DNA from: Agromyces soli
GTDB lineage: Bacteria > Actinomycetota > Actinomycetes > Actinomycetales > Microbacteriaceae
Assembly: GCF_022811605.1 (NCBI RefSeq)
Contig: NZ_CP094533.1
Location: forward strand, 1,054,001 to 1,118,000
DNA length: 64,000 nucleotides
Direction of reading: 5' to 3'
The position numbers were made by a program, and so were the translations under genes. Positions 49,040-58,398 of this stretch are shown one piece after another. The stretch's first letter is position 1. Each line of letters begins with the position of its first letter. The notes under the pieces are model-generated. The model was not told where the DNA came from and did no database searches. It saw only the letters and a program-made list of their open reading frames with translations.

Positions 49040-49492
49040 GTGAGGGCATTGGTTCGGGTGGCGGCCGCGCTCGGCGTGCGCCTGCACGCCACCCATCTCG
49101 ATGAGCGCACGCTCGGCCTCTACTCGCCCGACGAGCAGCGCATCTACTTCGACATCCGGCTCACGCCGAACGAACGGCGGGTGACGATCGCGCACGAGCT
49201 CGGCCACGCCTACTACGGCCACGACCACTCCAATCCGAAGCACGAGCGGCAGGCCGAGGTGTTCGCCGCCGAGCTGCTGATCGATCCCGAGGAGTACGCC
49301 GAGCTCGAGCGCGTCGACCCCGACCCGCACCGCCTCGCCGACGACCTCGGCGTGACCGTCGAGCTCATCGCCACGTATCGGCAGCACTGCCTCGAACGCG
49401 TGCGCGGGGTCACCTACACGCGGCCGCGGATGGGGGCCGGCCAATGGGAGTACCGCGGCGTGCGGGCGGACGCGGAGTCGACGGGGCTCTAG
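49040..49492 (+). CDS. ImmA/IrrE-type metalloprotease
   Basis: This 150-residue protein carries the zinc protease motif HELGHAYYGHD and the family context RIYFDIRLTPNERRVTIAHELGHA, QAEVFAAELLIDPEEY. ImmA proteins cleave the partner HTH repressor after a stress signal and so induce mobile elements. The GTG at 49040 gives the family length. It pairs with the upstream HTH gene. No integrase, excision or conjugation genes are visible nearby, so this looks like a domesticated or decaying control module. Confidence 0.88.
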   Translation: MRALVRVAAALGVRLHATHLDERTLGLYSPDEQRIYFDIRLTPNERRVTIAHELGHAYYGHDHSNPKHERQAEVFAAELLIDPEEYAELERVDPDPHRLADDLGVTVELIATYRQHCLERVRGVTYTRPRMGAGQWEYRGVRADAESTGL

Positions 49493-49504
49493 CTCGTTCT
49501 GGCC

Positions 49505-50956
49505 TCACCCCTGAGGCGCGAAGCGGCGCGGCTCGTGCGTGCGCGCGACGAGGTCGCGCAGCGCTTCGAGCGAACCGCCGATGAAGCCGGCGGCGCGGGC
49601 CTGCACGAGCAGGTTGCCGAGCGCGGTCGCCTCGACGGGGCCGGCCAGCACGGGCACCCCGGCGCGGTCGGCGGTTCGCTGGCAGAGCAGGGCGTTCTGC
49701 GCGCCACCGCCGACGACATGGATCGTGCGCAGTTCGAGTCCGCCGAGCCGGGCGGCGGTCGCCGCGGCATCCGCGAACGCCTGGGCGAGCGACTCGACGA
49801 TCGAGCGGGCGATTTCGGCCCGGGTGCGTGGCGCGGCGAGCCCGTGCTCGGCGCACCACGCGCCGATCCGCGCCGGCATGTCGCCGGGTGGCAGGAAGCG
49901 CGCGTCGTCGACGTCGAAGACCGGCACGGAGCCCGCGGGCACCTCGGCGGCGGCGGCGAGCAGCGCGGCCAGTTCGACCGGGTCGCCCTCGCGCTCCCAG
50001 CCGCGCACCGTCTCGCTCAGGATCCACAGGCCCATCACGTTGTGCAGCAGGCGCACCCGCCCGTCGACGCCGCCCTCGTTCGTGAAGTTCGCGGCGAGCG
50101 CCTCGGGGGTGCGCACGGGGTGCTCGACCTCGACGCCGACGAGCCCCCAGGTGCCGCAGGAGATGTACGCTGCGGCATCCGCGCGCATCGGCACGGCGAC
50201 GACGGCCGACGCCGTGTCGTGGGAGCCGACGGCGACGACGTCGGCAGCCCCGCCGAGCGAGTCGGCGACCGCGGGCAGCAGCGCGCCGACGCGCTCGCCG
50301 GGGGCGATGAGCGGCGGCAGGAGCTCGCGCAGCCCGGTGGGCAGCCCGACTCCGGCGATGAGGTCGTCGTCCCAGGCCTGCGCCGACCAGTCGAGGAGGC
50401 CGGTCGTCGACGCGTTGGTGAGCTCGGCCCTGGCCTCGCCGGTGAGCCAATGGCCCAGCAGATCGGGCACGAGCAGCGCCCGATCGGCGAGGGCGAGCAC
50501 CTCGGCGGGCTCGGTCGCGAGCTGGTAGAGCGTGTTGAAGGGCAGGAACTGCAGGCCGTTCCTGGCGAACAGCTCGGCGTGCGGCATCCGATCGTGCACC
50601 GCCGCGACGCCGCGCGCGGTGCGCTCGTCGCGATAGTGGAACGGGATGCCGAGCAGGCGACCCCGCCGCAGCAGTCCGTAGTCCACGGCCCAGGAGTCGA
50701 TGCCGATGCTCGCGATCCCGGGCTCCAGCCGGAACGCCTCCCGCAGTCCCGCGAGCACGTCGCGGTAGAGGCCGAGCAGATCCCAGTGCAGCCCGTCTCC
50801 CGCGAACACGGGAGTGTTCGGGAAGCGCGCGACCGTGGCCGCCTCGAGCGTATCGGGGCCGACGCGGCCGAGCACGACCCGCCCGCTCGTGGCTCCGAGG
50901 TCGACGGCCGCGACCGTGCCGGCCGGCCGCGGCGCGCCCGCGCGCCCGCCGTTCAT
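49505..50956 (-). CDS. rhaB: L-rhamnulose kinase
   Basis: This 483-residue FGGY-family kinase phosphorylates L-rhamnulose at O1. Motifs are VAAVDLGATSGRVVLGRVG (phosphate 1), IDSWAVDYGLL, PFHYRDERT, the catalytic-Asp region VAVGSHDTASAVVAVP, SCGTWGLVG and VVGGGAQNALLCQRTADRAGVPV. These are typical of RhaB. The ATG overlaps the aldolase stop as ATGA. It is the last gene of the minus-strand rhamnose operon. Confidence 0.95.
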   Translation of the reverse strand: MNGGRAGAPRPAGTVAAVDLGATSGRVVLGRVGPDTLEAATVARFPNTPVFAGDGLHWDLLGLYRDVLAGLREAFRLEPGIASIGIDSWAVDYGLLRRGRLLGIPFHYRDERTARGVAAVHDRMPHAELFARNGLQFLPFNTLYQLATEPAEVLALADRALLVPDLLGHWLTGEARAELTNASTTGLLDWSAQAWDDDLIAGVGLPTGLRELLPPLIAPGERVGALLPAVADSLGGAADVVAVGSHDTASAVVAVPMRADAAAYISCGTWGLVGVEVEHPVRTPEALAANFTNEGGVDGRVRLLHNVMGLWILSETVRGWEREGDPVELAALLAAAAEVPAGSVPVFDVDDARFLPPGDMPARIGAWCAEHGLAAPRTRAEIARSIVESLAQAFADAAATAARLGGLELRTIHVVGGGAQNALLCQRTADRAGVPVLAGPVEATALGNLLVQARAAGFIGGSLEALRDLVARTHEPRRFAPQG

Positions 50957-53007
50957 CGCAGGAAGGCGGCGGCGACGCCCGAGTCGACGGGGATGTGCAG
51001 GCCGGTGGTGCGGCTGAGCTCGGGGCCCGTGAGCACGAACACGGCGTCCGCGACGTTCTCGGGCACGACCTCGCGCTTGAGGATCGTGCGGTTCGCGTAG
51101 AACTGGCCGAGGTCCTCCTCGTCGACGCCGTAGGTCGCGGCGCGGTTCGCGCCCCAGCCGGAGGCGAAGATGCCCGAGCCGCGCACGACGCCGTCGGGGT
51201 TGATGCCGTTGACGCGCACGCCGTGCTCGCCGAGCTCGACCGCGAGGAGGCGCACCTGGTGCGCCTGGTCGGCCTTCGTCGCCGAGTAGGCGACGTTGTT
51301 CGGCCCGGCGAACACCGAGTTCTTCGAGGAGATGTAGACGATGTCGCCGCCGAGTCTCTGGTCGATGAGCACGCGGGCGGCCGCCTTCGACACGAGGAAG
51401 GAGCCCTTGGCCATGACATCGTGCTGCAGGTCCCAGTCGGCCTCGGTGGTCTCGAGCAGTGGCTTCGAGAGCGAGAGCCCCGCGTTGTTCACGACGAGGT
51501 CGACGCCGCCGAAGGCGAGCACGGCGGTGTCGATCGCGGCCTGGACCGCGTCGGCGTCCGCCACGTTCGCGGCCACGCCGATCGCGACGTCGGTGCCGCC
51601 GAGCTCCGCGGCCGCGGCGCGCGCCTTCTCGAGGTCGAGGTCGGCGACGACGACGCAGGCGCCCTCCGCGGCGAGCCGCGTGGCGATGGCCTTGCCGATG
51701 CCGCTGGCCGCGCCGGTGACGAACGCGATCCGCCCCTGATGCGACTTCGGCTTCGGCATCCGCTGCAGCTTCGCCTCCTCGAGCGCCCAGTACTCGATGC
51801 GGAACTTCTCCGCGTCGGAGATCGGGGCGTAGCTCGACATCGACTCCGCGCCGCGCATCACGTTGATCGCGTTCACGTAGAACTCGCCGGCGACCCGAGC
51901 GGTCTGCTTGTTCGCCCCGTAGGAGAACATGCCGACGCCGGGGACGAGCACGATGAGCGGGTCCGCGCCGCGCATGGCGGGGGAGTCCGCGTCGGCGTGC
52001 GCGTCGTAGTACGCGCGGTAGTCGGCGCGGTACGCCTCGTGCAGCTCCGCGAGACGGGCCAGCTCCTCCTCGAGGCTCGCGGTCGCGGGCAGGTCGAGGA
52101 TGAGCGGCTTCACCTTGGTGCGCAGGAAGTGGTCGGGGCAGCTCGTGCCGAGCGCCGCGAGCGCGGGCGCCTTCTCGGAGGCGAGGAAGTCGAGCACCGC
52201 CTCCGAGTCGGTGTAGTGCCCGATCATCGGCTTCTCGCTCGAGGCGATCCCGCGGATGGCGGGGGCGAGCGCCGCGGCGCGCGCGTGCCGCTCCTCGTCG
52301 GGGAGCGCCTCGAAGCCGGGGCGCACGCCGCCGAAGGGCTGCGGGTCGCCGTGCTCGGCGAGGTAGGCCGCGGCGGTGTCGATGATCCACCGCGAGTTCG
52401 CCTCGGCCTCGTCGGAGGTGTCGCCCCACGCGGTGATGCCGTGCCCGCCGAGGATCGTGCCGATCGCCTGCGGGTGGTCGGCCTTGATCGCGGCGATGTC
52501 GAGGCCGAGCTGGAAGCCGGGGCGCCGCCACGGCACCCACACGACGCGGTCGCCGAAGATCCGGCTGGTCAGCTCGGGGCCGTCGGCGGCCGTCGCGATC
52601 GCGATCCCCGAATCCGGGTGCAGGTGGTCGACGTGCGGGGCATCCACCAGTCCGTGCATCGCCGTGTCGATCGACGGCGCCGCGCCGCCCGTGCCGTGCA
52701 GGCAGTAGTCGAACGCGGCGACCATCTCGTCCTCGTGCTCGACGCCGCGGTACACGCCTTGGAGTGCGCGCATCCGGTCGAGGCGCAGCACCGCGAGCCC
52801 CTCGGGCTTCAGGGTGCCCAGGTCGCCGCCCGAGCCCTTCACCCACAGCAGCTCGACCGGCTCGCCCGTGACCGGGTCGGCGGCGACGCCCTTCGCGGAG
52901 GTGTTGCCGCCGGCGTAGTTCGTGTTCCGCGGGTCCGCGCCCAGACGGTTGCTCCGCGCGATCAGCTCCGCGACGGCCGGGTTCGTCGACTCGTTCGGCT
53001 TCGTCAT
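50953..53007 (-). CDS. rhaEW: Bifunctional L-rhamnulose-1-phosphate aldolase/L-lactaldehyde dehydrogenase
   Basis: This 684-residue protein fuses a class II aldolase domain and an SDR domain. The aldolase half has NTNYAGGNTSAKG and metal histidines in DHLHPDSGIA and LGGHGITAWGDT. The SDR half (from about 425) has TGAASGIGKA, NNAGLSLS and the catalytic VAYSATKAD. The aldolase splits rhamnulose-1-phosphate to DHAP and L-lactaldehyde, which the SDR oxidises to L-lactate. The fusion is well known in bacteria lacking RhaD. AGGCCTGAG precedes the ATG at 53007. Confidence 0.94.
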   Translation of the reverse strand: MTKPNESTNPAVAELIARSNRLGADPRNTNYAGGNTSAKGVAADPVTGEPVELLWVKGSGGDLGTLKPEGLAVLRLDRMRALQGVYRGVEHEDEMVAAFDYCLHGTGGAAPSIDTAMHGLVDAPHVDHLHPDSGIAIATAADGPELTSRIFGDRVVWVPWRRPGFQLGLDIAAIKADHPQAIGTILGGHGITAWGDTSDEAEANSRWIIDTAAAYLAEHGDPQPFGGVRPGFEALPDEERHARAAALAPAIRGIASSEKPMIGHYTDSEAVLDFLASEKAPALAALGTSCPDHFLRTKVKPLILDLPATASLEEELARLAELHEAYRADYRAYYDAHADADSPAMRGADPLIVLVPGVGMFSYGANKQTARVAGEFYVNAINVMRGAESMSSYAPISDAEKFRIEYWALEEAKLQRMPKPKSHQGRIAFVTGAASGIGKAIATRLAAEGACVVVADLDLEKARAAAAELGGTDVAIGVAANVADADAVQAAIDTAVLAFGGVDLVVNNAGLSLSKPLLETTEADWDLQHDVMAKGSFLVSKAAARVLIDQRLGGDIVYISSKNSVFAGPNNVAYSATKADQAHQVRLLAVELGEHGVRVNGINPDGVVRGSGIFASGWGANRAATYGVDEEDLGQFYANRTILKREVVPENVADAVFVLTGPELSRTTGLHIPVDSGVAAAFLR

Positions 53008-53008
53008 C

Positions 53009-54175
53009 TCAGGCCCCCCATCCGGCCTGCACGCCGCCGACGCGCTCCTCGGCGATCCGCTGCTGGTAGCCGGAGGCGAGGTAGGCGGCCATTGGGTCGG
53101 CGGCGAGCCCGCGCTCCTCGCGCCAGGCGGCGAGCTGCGGGCGCACATCGGTGTAGAAGGCGTCCATCACCACGGCGTTCGCGGCGAGCACGTCGTTCGC
53201 GTCCTGCGCGGCGGTGAGCGCCTCGCGGTCGATGAGCAGCGCGCGGGCGGTCATCTCCTGCACGTTCAGCACCGAGCGGATCTGGCCGGGGATCTTGTCC
53301 TCGATGTTGTGGCACTGGTCGAGCATGAAGGCCACGTCGGGGTTGTTCAGGCCGCCGCCGCGGATGACCTCGGCGAGGATGCGGAACAGCTGGAACGGGT
53401 CGGCGGCGCCCACGATCAGGTCGTCGTCGGCGTAGAAGCGGCTGTTGAAGTCGAAGGAGCCGAGCTTGCCGAGGCGGAGGAGCTGCATCACGATGAACTC
53501 GATGTTCGTGCCGGGCGCGTGGTGGCCGGTGTCGAGGCAGACCATGGCCTTCTCGCCGAGCGCGCTCACCTGCGCGTAGCTCGTGCCCCAGTCCGGCACG
53601 TCCGTGTGGTAGAACGCCGGCTCGAAGAACTTGTACTCGAGCACGAGGCGCTGCTCGTCGCCGAGGCGCGCGTAGATCTGCTGCAGCGAGTCCTGCAGCC
53701 GGTCCTGGCGGTCGCGCATGTCGTTCTGACCGGGGTAGTTCGAGCCCTCGGCGAGCCAGATCTTCAGGTCGCGCGAGCCGGTCTCGTCCATGATGTCGAT
53801 GCACTCGAGGTGGTGGTCGATCGCCTTGCGGCGGATGCGCGCGTCGTGGTGGGCGAGGGCGCCGAACTTGTAGTCCTCGTCCTGGAAGGTGTTCGAGTTC
53901 ACGGTGCCGAGCGTCACACCGAGGTCTTCGGCGTGACGGCGCAGGGCGTCGTAGGACTCGACCCGGTCCCACGGGATGTGCAGCGCGACGACGGGGGCGA
54001 GCCGCGTGTAGGCGTGCACCTGCGCGGCGTCGGCGATCTTCTCGAAGGGGTCGCGCGGGGTGCCGGGCGTCGCGAACACGCGGAAGCGGGTGCCGGAGTT
54101 GCCGAAGGCCCAGCTGGGCAGTTCGACCGACTGCTGGGCGAGAGCGGAGAGGTGCTCGGTGGAGAGGGCGGTCAT
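53009..54175 (-). CDS. rhaI: L-rhamnose isomerase
   Basis: This 388-residue TIM-barrel enzyme converts L-rhamnose to L-rhamnulose. It matches the Pseudomonas/Bacillus-type RhaI rather than E. coli RhaA. It has LPSWAFGNSGTRF near the start, VALHIPWD, LEYKFFEPAFYHTDVPDWGTSY (metal Glu/Asp), CLDTGHHAPGTNIEF and SFDFNSRFYADDDL. Its ATG overlaps the mutarotase stop as ATGA. One base separates its stop from the next start region. Confidence 0.94.
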   Translation of the reverse strand: MTALSTEHLSALAQQSVELPSWAFGNSGTRFRVFATPGTPRDPFEKIADAAQVHAYTRLAPVVALHIPWDRVESYDALRRHAEDLGVTLGTVNSNTFQDEDYKFGALAHHDARIRRKAIDHHLECIDIMDETGSRDLKIWLAEGSNYPGQNDMRDRQDRLQDSLQQIYARLGDEQRLVLEYKFFEPAFYHTDVPDWGTSYAQVSALGEKAMVCLDTGHHAPGTNIEFIVMQLLRLGKLGSFDFNSRFYADDDLIVGAADPFQLFRILAEVIRGGGLNNPDVAFMLDQCHNIEDKIPGQIRSVLNVQEMTARALLIDREALTAAQDANDVLAANAVVMDAFYTDVRPQLAAWREERGLAADPMAAYLASGYQQRIAEERVGGVQAGWGA

Positions 54176-54540
54176 GATGCGGGGCTTTCGTGGTCGGTGG
54201 CGGCGGAGGCCGTCAGCTGGTCGTACAGGTTGAAGACTTCGACGAGCGGCGTGGCCGCCTGGTCGGCGCGGCCCTCGAGGCCGACGAAGAACTCGGCCAT
54301 GGATGCCTCCCAGCGGGCGGCGACGGGGGAGTCGGCCAGGTACGCACGGGCCGTCTCGTCGTCGTCGGTCTCGTAGTAGCCGAAGAGGGTGCAGCGCTCG
54401 CGGTCGAGGAAGATCGAGTAGTTGCGGCGGCCGGCCGCCGCGATCTCGCGCAGCAGCTCCGGCCACACCGGCGTGTGCCGCTCGACGTAGGCGTCGAGCA
54501 GTTCGGGGCGCACCTGGAGGGTGAACGCGACGCGGGGCAT
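54172..54540 (-). CDS. rhaM: L-rhamnose mutarotase
   Basis: This 122-residue protein has FTLQVRPELLDAYVERHTPVWPELLREIAAAGRRNYSIFLDRERCTLFGYYE, the standard RhaM pattern with His and the Tyr/Asp residues in place. It speeds anomer exchange so that isomerase receives the correct form. AAGGAG lies upstream of the ATG at 54540. It is the first gene of the minus-strand operon, 54 bases from the first operator. Confidence 0.94.
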   Translation of the reverse strand: MPRVAFTLQVRPELLDAYVERHTPVWPELLREIAAAGRRNYSIFLDRERCTLFGYYETDDDETARAYLADSPVAARWEASMAEFFVGLEGRADQAATPLVEVFNLYDQLTASAATDHESPAS

Positions 54541-54593
54541 GGCACTCCTTCGTGGGCTCGCGGGGGGTTCGAACGGCCCGGTCGACGCCGAAA

Positions 54594-54621
54594 TGAATCG
54601 ATCCAGCCGTGAATCGTTTCA
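54594..54621. promoter_or_regulatory. Twin LacI-type operators in the rhaM/regulator divergent region
   Basis: TGAATCGATCCA at 54594-54605 and TGAATCGTTTCA at 54610-54621 each match the palindrome TGAATCGATTCA with one mismatch. Centres are 16 bases apart. The pair lies between rhaM (54540) and the regulator gene (54693). The same palindrome is perfect at 55788-55799. Confidence 0.75.
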
Positions 54622-54692
54622 AACTGTAATGTGGTCCCCAAGGATCCGTCAAGCGATCCGCCATCACCGACCATCAGGGCGAGGGGCCACCT

Positions 54693-55697
54693 ATGTCAGT
54701 GAGCGTGAAGGACGTCGCGGCCGCCGCCGCGGTGTCGGTCGGCACGGTGTCGAACGTGCTGAACCGCCCGGACAAGGTGGCGCCCGCCACCGTGGCGCGG
54801 GTGCAGGCCGCGATCGACCGACTCGGCTTCGTCCGCAACGATGCGGCGAGGCAGCTGCGCGCCGGCCGGAGCCGAAGCATCGGCCTCGTCGTGCTCGACA
54901 GCGCCAACCCGTTCTTCGCCGAGGTCGCCCGTGGGGCGGAGGAGCGCGCCGCCCGCGAGGGCATGGCCGTGCTGCTCGGCAACAGCGATCAGACGCCGAG
55001 CCGCGAACGCGCCTACCTCGAGCTCTTCCGCGAGCAGCGGGTGAACGGCGTGCTGCTGACGCCGACCGACCTCGAGGCGAGCGCCGTCCGCCGACTCGCG
55101 GACAGCGGCATCCCGCTCGTGATCGTCGACGGCGAGCTGCCGGGCGGCGGGGTGCCGTCGGTCGCCGTCGACGACGTGCAGGGCGGCATGCTGGCCGTCG
55201 CGCACCTGCTGGAGCAAGGGCGGCGGCGTATCGCGTTCATCGGCGGGCCGCAGTCGATCCGGCAGGTGGCCGACCGCCTCGAGGGCGCTCGGCGCGCCCT
55301 CGCCGGGGTGCCGGAGGCGACGCTCGAGGTGATCGAGCTCGACGCGCTGACGGTGCTGCACGGCCGGGACGCGGGCGAGGAGATCGCCCGGCGGGATGCG
55401 GCCGATCGCCCCGATGCGGTGTTCTGCGCGAACGACCTGCTCGCGGTCGGCGTGCTGCAGGGCACCGCGATCCTCGGCGAGGTGCGCGTGCCAGAGGATC
55501 TCGCCCTCATCGGCTACGACGACATCGACTTCGCGCAGTCCGCGGTGGTGCCGCTCTCCTCGGTGCGCCAGCCGGCGCGTGCGATCGGTGCGGCGGCGGT
55601 GGAGCTGCTGCTCGAGGCGCTCGAGTCCGAGGGCGCGGCCATCCGGCACGTCCGCTTTCAACCCGAGCTCGTCGTGCGGGCGTCGACCGGCCCGTGA
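54693..55697 (+). CDS. LacI-family repressor of rhamnose genes
   Basis: This 334-residue repressor has the N-terminal HTH VKDVAAAAAVSVGTVSNVLNRPDKVAPATVARVQAAIDRLGFV and hinge ARQLRAGRSRSIGLVVLD. The periplasmic-binding-like effector domain follows, with SANPFFAEVARGAEERA and LIGYDDIDFAQSAVVPLSSVRQP. It should bind the TGAATCGATTCA-type sites in its own control region and before the importer genes and release them on rhamnose or rhamnulose. Its position between the two operons supports this. Confidence 0.93.
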   Translation: MSVSVKDVAAAAAVSVGTVSNVLNRPDKVAPATVARVQAAIDRLGFVRNDAARQLRAGRSRSIGLVVLDSANPFFAEVARGAEERAAREGMAVLLGNSDQTPSRERAYLELFREQRVNGVLLTPTDLEASAVRRLADSGIPLVIVDGELPGGGVPSVAVDDVQGGMLAVAHLLEQGRRRIAFIGGPQSIRQVADRLEGARRALAGVPEATLEVIELDALTVLHGRDAGEEIARRDAADRPDAVFCANDLLAVGVLQGTAILGEVRVPEDLALIGYDDIDFAQSAVVPLSSVRQPARAIGAAAVELLLEALESEGAAIRHVRFQPELVVRASTGP

Positions 55698-55786
55698 TCC
55701 AGGGCCGCCCCGCCAGTCCGGGGGTCGTGTCCGATCCGTGACTTGACCGACGGGCGACGGATGCCTACAGTTGCCCTGAATCGAAA

Positions 55787-55800
55787 GTGAATCGATTCAC
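55787..55800. promoter_or_regulatory. Perfect LacI-type operator before the rhamnose importer
   Basis: GTGAATCGATTCAC is a perfect 14-bp palindrome 53 bases before the ATPase start. A further half-site TGAATCGA lies at 55777-55784. It matches the operators at 54594-54621, so one repressor can control both operons. Confidence 0.85.
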
Positions 55801-55852
55801 AGCCATCCACTGAACCACTGATCCCCCATCACCCTCAACGAGGAGGAACCCC

Positions 55853-57367
55853 GTGCCGAGCACTGACGCACCCGTGGTCCTCGAGCTCTCGGAGGTCGTC
55901 AAGTCGTTCGGCGCCGTCGTGGCGCTGCGCTCCGCCAGCCTGCGGTTGCAGGCCGGCTCGATCCACGCCCTCATCGGCGAGAACGGCGCCGGCAAGTCCA
56001 CGCTCGTGAAGATCGTCGCCGGCCTCTACCGCCGCGACGCCGGCGAGTTCCGGCTCGACGGCGAAGACGTCGACTTCACCTCCACCGCACAGTCGAAGGC
56101 CGCGGGCGTCGCGGTCATCTACCAGGAGCCGACGCTCTTCCCCGACCTCTCGGTCACCGAGAACATCTTCATGGGCCGCCAGCTCACCGGTCGCTTCGGC
56201 CGGATCGACCGCAAGGCGATGCGGCACGAGGTGGAGCGGCTCTTCACCCGGCTCGGCGTCGTCATCGACCCCGACCGCCCGGCCGAGGGCCTGTCGATCG
56301 CCGACCAGCAGGTCATCGAGATCGCCAAGGCCGTCTCGCTCGACGCGAAGGTGCTGATCATGGACGAGCCCACCGCGGCCCTGTCCGGCGTCGAGGCCGA
56401 GCGCCTGTTCGCGATCGCGCGCAGCCTGCGCGACGAGGGCCGCGGACTCATCTTCATCTCGCACCGCTTCGACGAGGTCTTCGCCCTCTGCGACACCGTC
56501 ACCGTCATGCGCGACGGCTCGTACATCGCGACCACGCCGATCGCCGAGACCACGCCGGGCGAGCTCGTGCGCCAGATGGTCGGCCGCGAGGTCACCGAGC
56601 TCTTCCCCAAGCAGGAGACCGTCGTCGGCGAGCCGCTGCTCGAGGTCGACGGCCTCACCTCGCCCGGCATCTTCCACGACATCAGCTTCACCGTGCGCGC
56701 CGGTGAGATCGTCGGGCTCGCGGGCCTCGTCGGCGCCGGCCGCAGCGAGGTCGCGCGGGCGGTGTTCGGCGTGGACCAGTACCGCGAGGGCACCGTCACG
56801 CTCAAGGGTCGGCGGATCCGCCGCGGACGGCCCACCGAGGCCATGCGCGCCGGGCTCGCCCTCGTGCCCGAGGACCGCCGCAAGCAGGGTCTCGTCATCG
56901 ACTCCGGCGTCGGCCGCAACATCACCATGGCGATCCGCCGTGAGCTCTCCCGCTTCGGCCTCATCACCACCGGCCTCGAGAACCGCGCCGCCCGCGTCTG
57001 GGCGAGCCGGCTCGAGGTGAAGTCGTACGCGCTCGACACCGTGGCGGCGACGCTCTCCGGCGGCAACCAGCAGAAGGTCGTCCTGGCGAAGTGGCTCGCG
57101 ACGAAGCCCGACGTGCTCATCGTCGACGAGCCCACCCGCGGCATCGACGTCGGCACGAAGTCCGAGGTGCACCGACTGCTCTCCGAGCTCGCCGGTCAGG
57201 GCATGGGCATCCTCATGATCTCCTCCGAGCTGCCAGAGGTGCTCGGAATGGCCGACCGTGTGCTCGTGATGCGCGAAGGGCGCATCACCGCCGAGATCGA
57301 CCGCGCAGACGCCACCAGCGAGAACGTGATGTTCGCCGCCACCCACGCATCGGAGCAGCACTCGTGA
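55853..57367 (+). CDS. Rhamnose ABC importer ATPase (two-domain, CUT2)
   Basis: This 504-residue protein has two ABC domains. The first has Walker A GENGAGKST, signature LSIADQQVIEIAKA and Walker B LIMDEPTAAL. The second has the degenerate Walker A GLVGAGRSE, signature LSGGNQQKVVLAKWL and LIVDEPTRGIDVGTK. This is the RbsA-like CUT2 layout. GAGGAGG precedes the GTG at 55853. Two permeases and a binding protein follow in an overlapping operon. Confidence 0.94.
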   Translation: MPSTDAPVVLELSEVVKSFGAVVALRSASLRLQAGSIHALIGENGAGKSTLVKIVAGLYRRDAGEFRLDGEDVDFTSTAQSKAAGVAVIYQEPTLFPDLSVTENIFMGRQLTGRFGRIDRKAMRHEVERLFTRLGVVIDPDRPAEGLSIADQQVIEIAKAVSLDAKVLIMDEPTAALSGVEAERLFAIARSLRDEGRGLIFISHRFDEVFALCDTVTVMRDGSYIATTPIAETTPGELVRQMVGREVTELFPKQETVVGEPLLEVDGLTSPGIFHDISFTVRAGEIVGLAGLVGAGRSEVARAVFGVDQYREGTVTLKGRRIRRGRPTEAMRAGLALVPEDRRKQGLVIDSGVGRNITMAIRRELSRFGLITTGLENRAARVWASRLEVKSYALDTVAATLSGGNQQKVVLAKWLATKPDVLIVDEPTRGIDVGTKSEVHRLLSELAGQGMGILMISSELPEVLGMADRVLVMREGRITAEIDRADATSENVMFAATHASEQHS

Positions 57368-58398
57368 CCTCCTCTCCCCCCACCACGGTGATCCCCGTCT
57401 CCGGGATCACGAAGCACATCGGCGCCCTCGGCAAGGCGCGCGAGTTCGGCATCCTGATCGCCCTCGTCCTCGTGGTGATCGCCGCGACGACGATGAACCC
57501 GAGCTTCCTCTTCTCGACCGACGGCTGGCGCGACCTGCTGCTGACCCCGTCGATCCTGGTGCTCGTCGCCGCCGGACAGGCGATCGTCATCATCACCCGC
57601 AACGTCGACCTCTCGGTCGGTTCGGTGATGGGCCTGTCGGCCTACCTCACGGGCCGCCTCTTCATCGATGTGCCCGGCCTGCCGATCCCCGTCGTCGTGC
57701 TCCTGGCCGTGCTGTTCGGCGCCTTCCTCGGGCTCGTCAACGGCTCGCTCGTCGCCTTCGCCCGCGTGCCCGCGATGGTGATCACGCTCGGCACGCTCTA
57801 CGCCTACCGCGGCATCAACGTGATGTGGGCGGGCTCGACCCGGGTGAACGCCTCGGACATGCCGAAGGAGTTCCTCGCGATCGGCACCGGGCAGTTCCTC
57901 ACCATCCCGATCCTCGCCATCGTGGCGTTCGTCATCCTCGCCGCAGCGGCCTGGTACATGCGCAACACGCGCGGCGGCCGCGAGTACTACGCGATCGGCT
58001 CCGACCCGGCCGCGGCAGAGCTCTACGGACTCAAGGTCACCCGCCGGGTGCTCACCGCCTTCACCCTGTCGGGCGCGCTCGCAGGCCTCGCCGGTGTCTT
58101 CTACGTCGCGCGCTACGGCACCGTCAGCTCGCAGGCCGGTGCCGGCTGGGAGCTCGACGCCGTGGGCGCGGCGGTCATCGGCGGCGTTGCGATCACCGGC
58201 GGCATCGGCACCGTCTGGGGCGCGGCGATCGGCGCCGTGCTGCTGATGACCATCAACCGGGCGCTGCCGATCCTCGGCATCCCCGACTTCTGGCAGCGCG
58301 CCGTCGTCGGCGTGCTCATCATCGGCGCCATCGTGCTCGACCGCTGGCTCGCCGTGCGGCAGAGACAGCGGCTCATCGAAGCGAGGGACGAGTCATGA
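57364..58398 (+). CDS. Rhamnose ABC importer permease 1
   Basis: This 344-residue RbsC-like permease has about 9-10 helices, the NVDLSVGSVMGLSAYL and LGTLYAYRGINVMWAGSTRV motifs, and the EAA-like loop in IGSDPAAAELYGLKVTRRVLTAF. The GTG start overlaps the ATPase stop as GTGA. With permease 2 it forms a heterodimeric channel, as in the known rhizobial rhamnose transporter. Confidence 0.92.
   Translation: MTSSPPTTVIPVSGITKHIGALGKAREFGILIALVLVVIAATTMNPSFLFSTDGWRDLLLTPSILVLVAAGQAIVIITRNVDLSVGSVMGLSAYLTGRLFIDVPGLPIPVVVLLAVLFGAFLGLVNGSLVAFARVPAMVITLGTLYAYRGINVMWAGSTRVNASDMPKEFLAIGTGQFLTIPILAIVAFVILAAAAWYMRNTRGGREYYAIGSDPAAAELYGLKVTRRVLTAFTLSGALAGLAGVFYVARYGTVSSQAGAGWELDAVGAAVIGGVAITGGIGTVWGAAIGAVLLMTINRALPILGIPDFWQRAVVGVLIIGAIVLDRWLAVRQRQRLIEARDES

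Noticed and set aside
49505..52846. A 1113-codon open frame on the minus strand spanning the rhamnulokinase and the aldolase genes
   Set aside because: Only its last 483 codons match a protein family. The upstream part is an out-of-frame reading of the aldolase gene.
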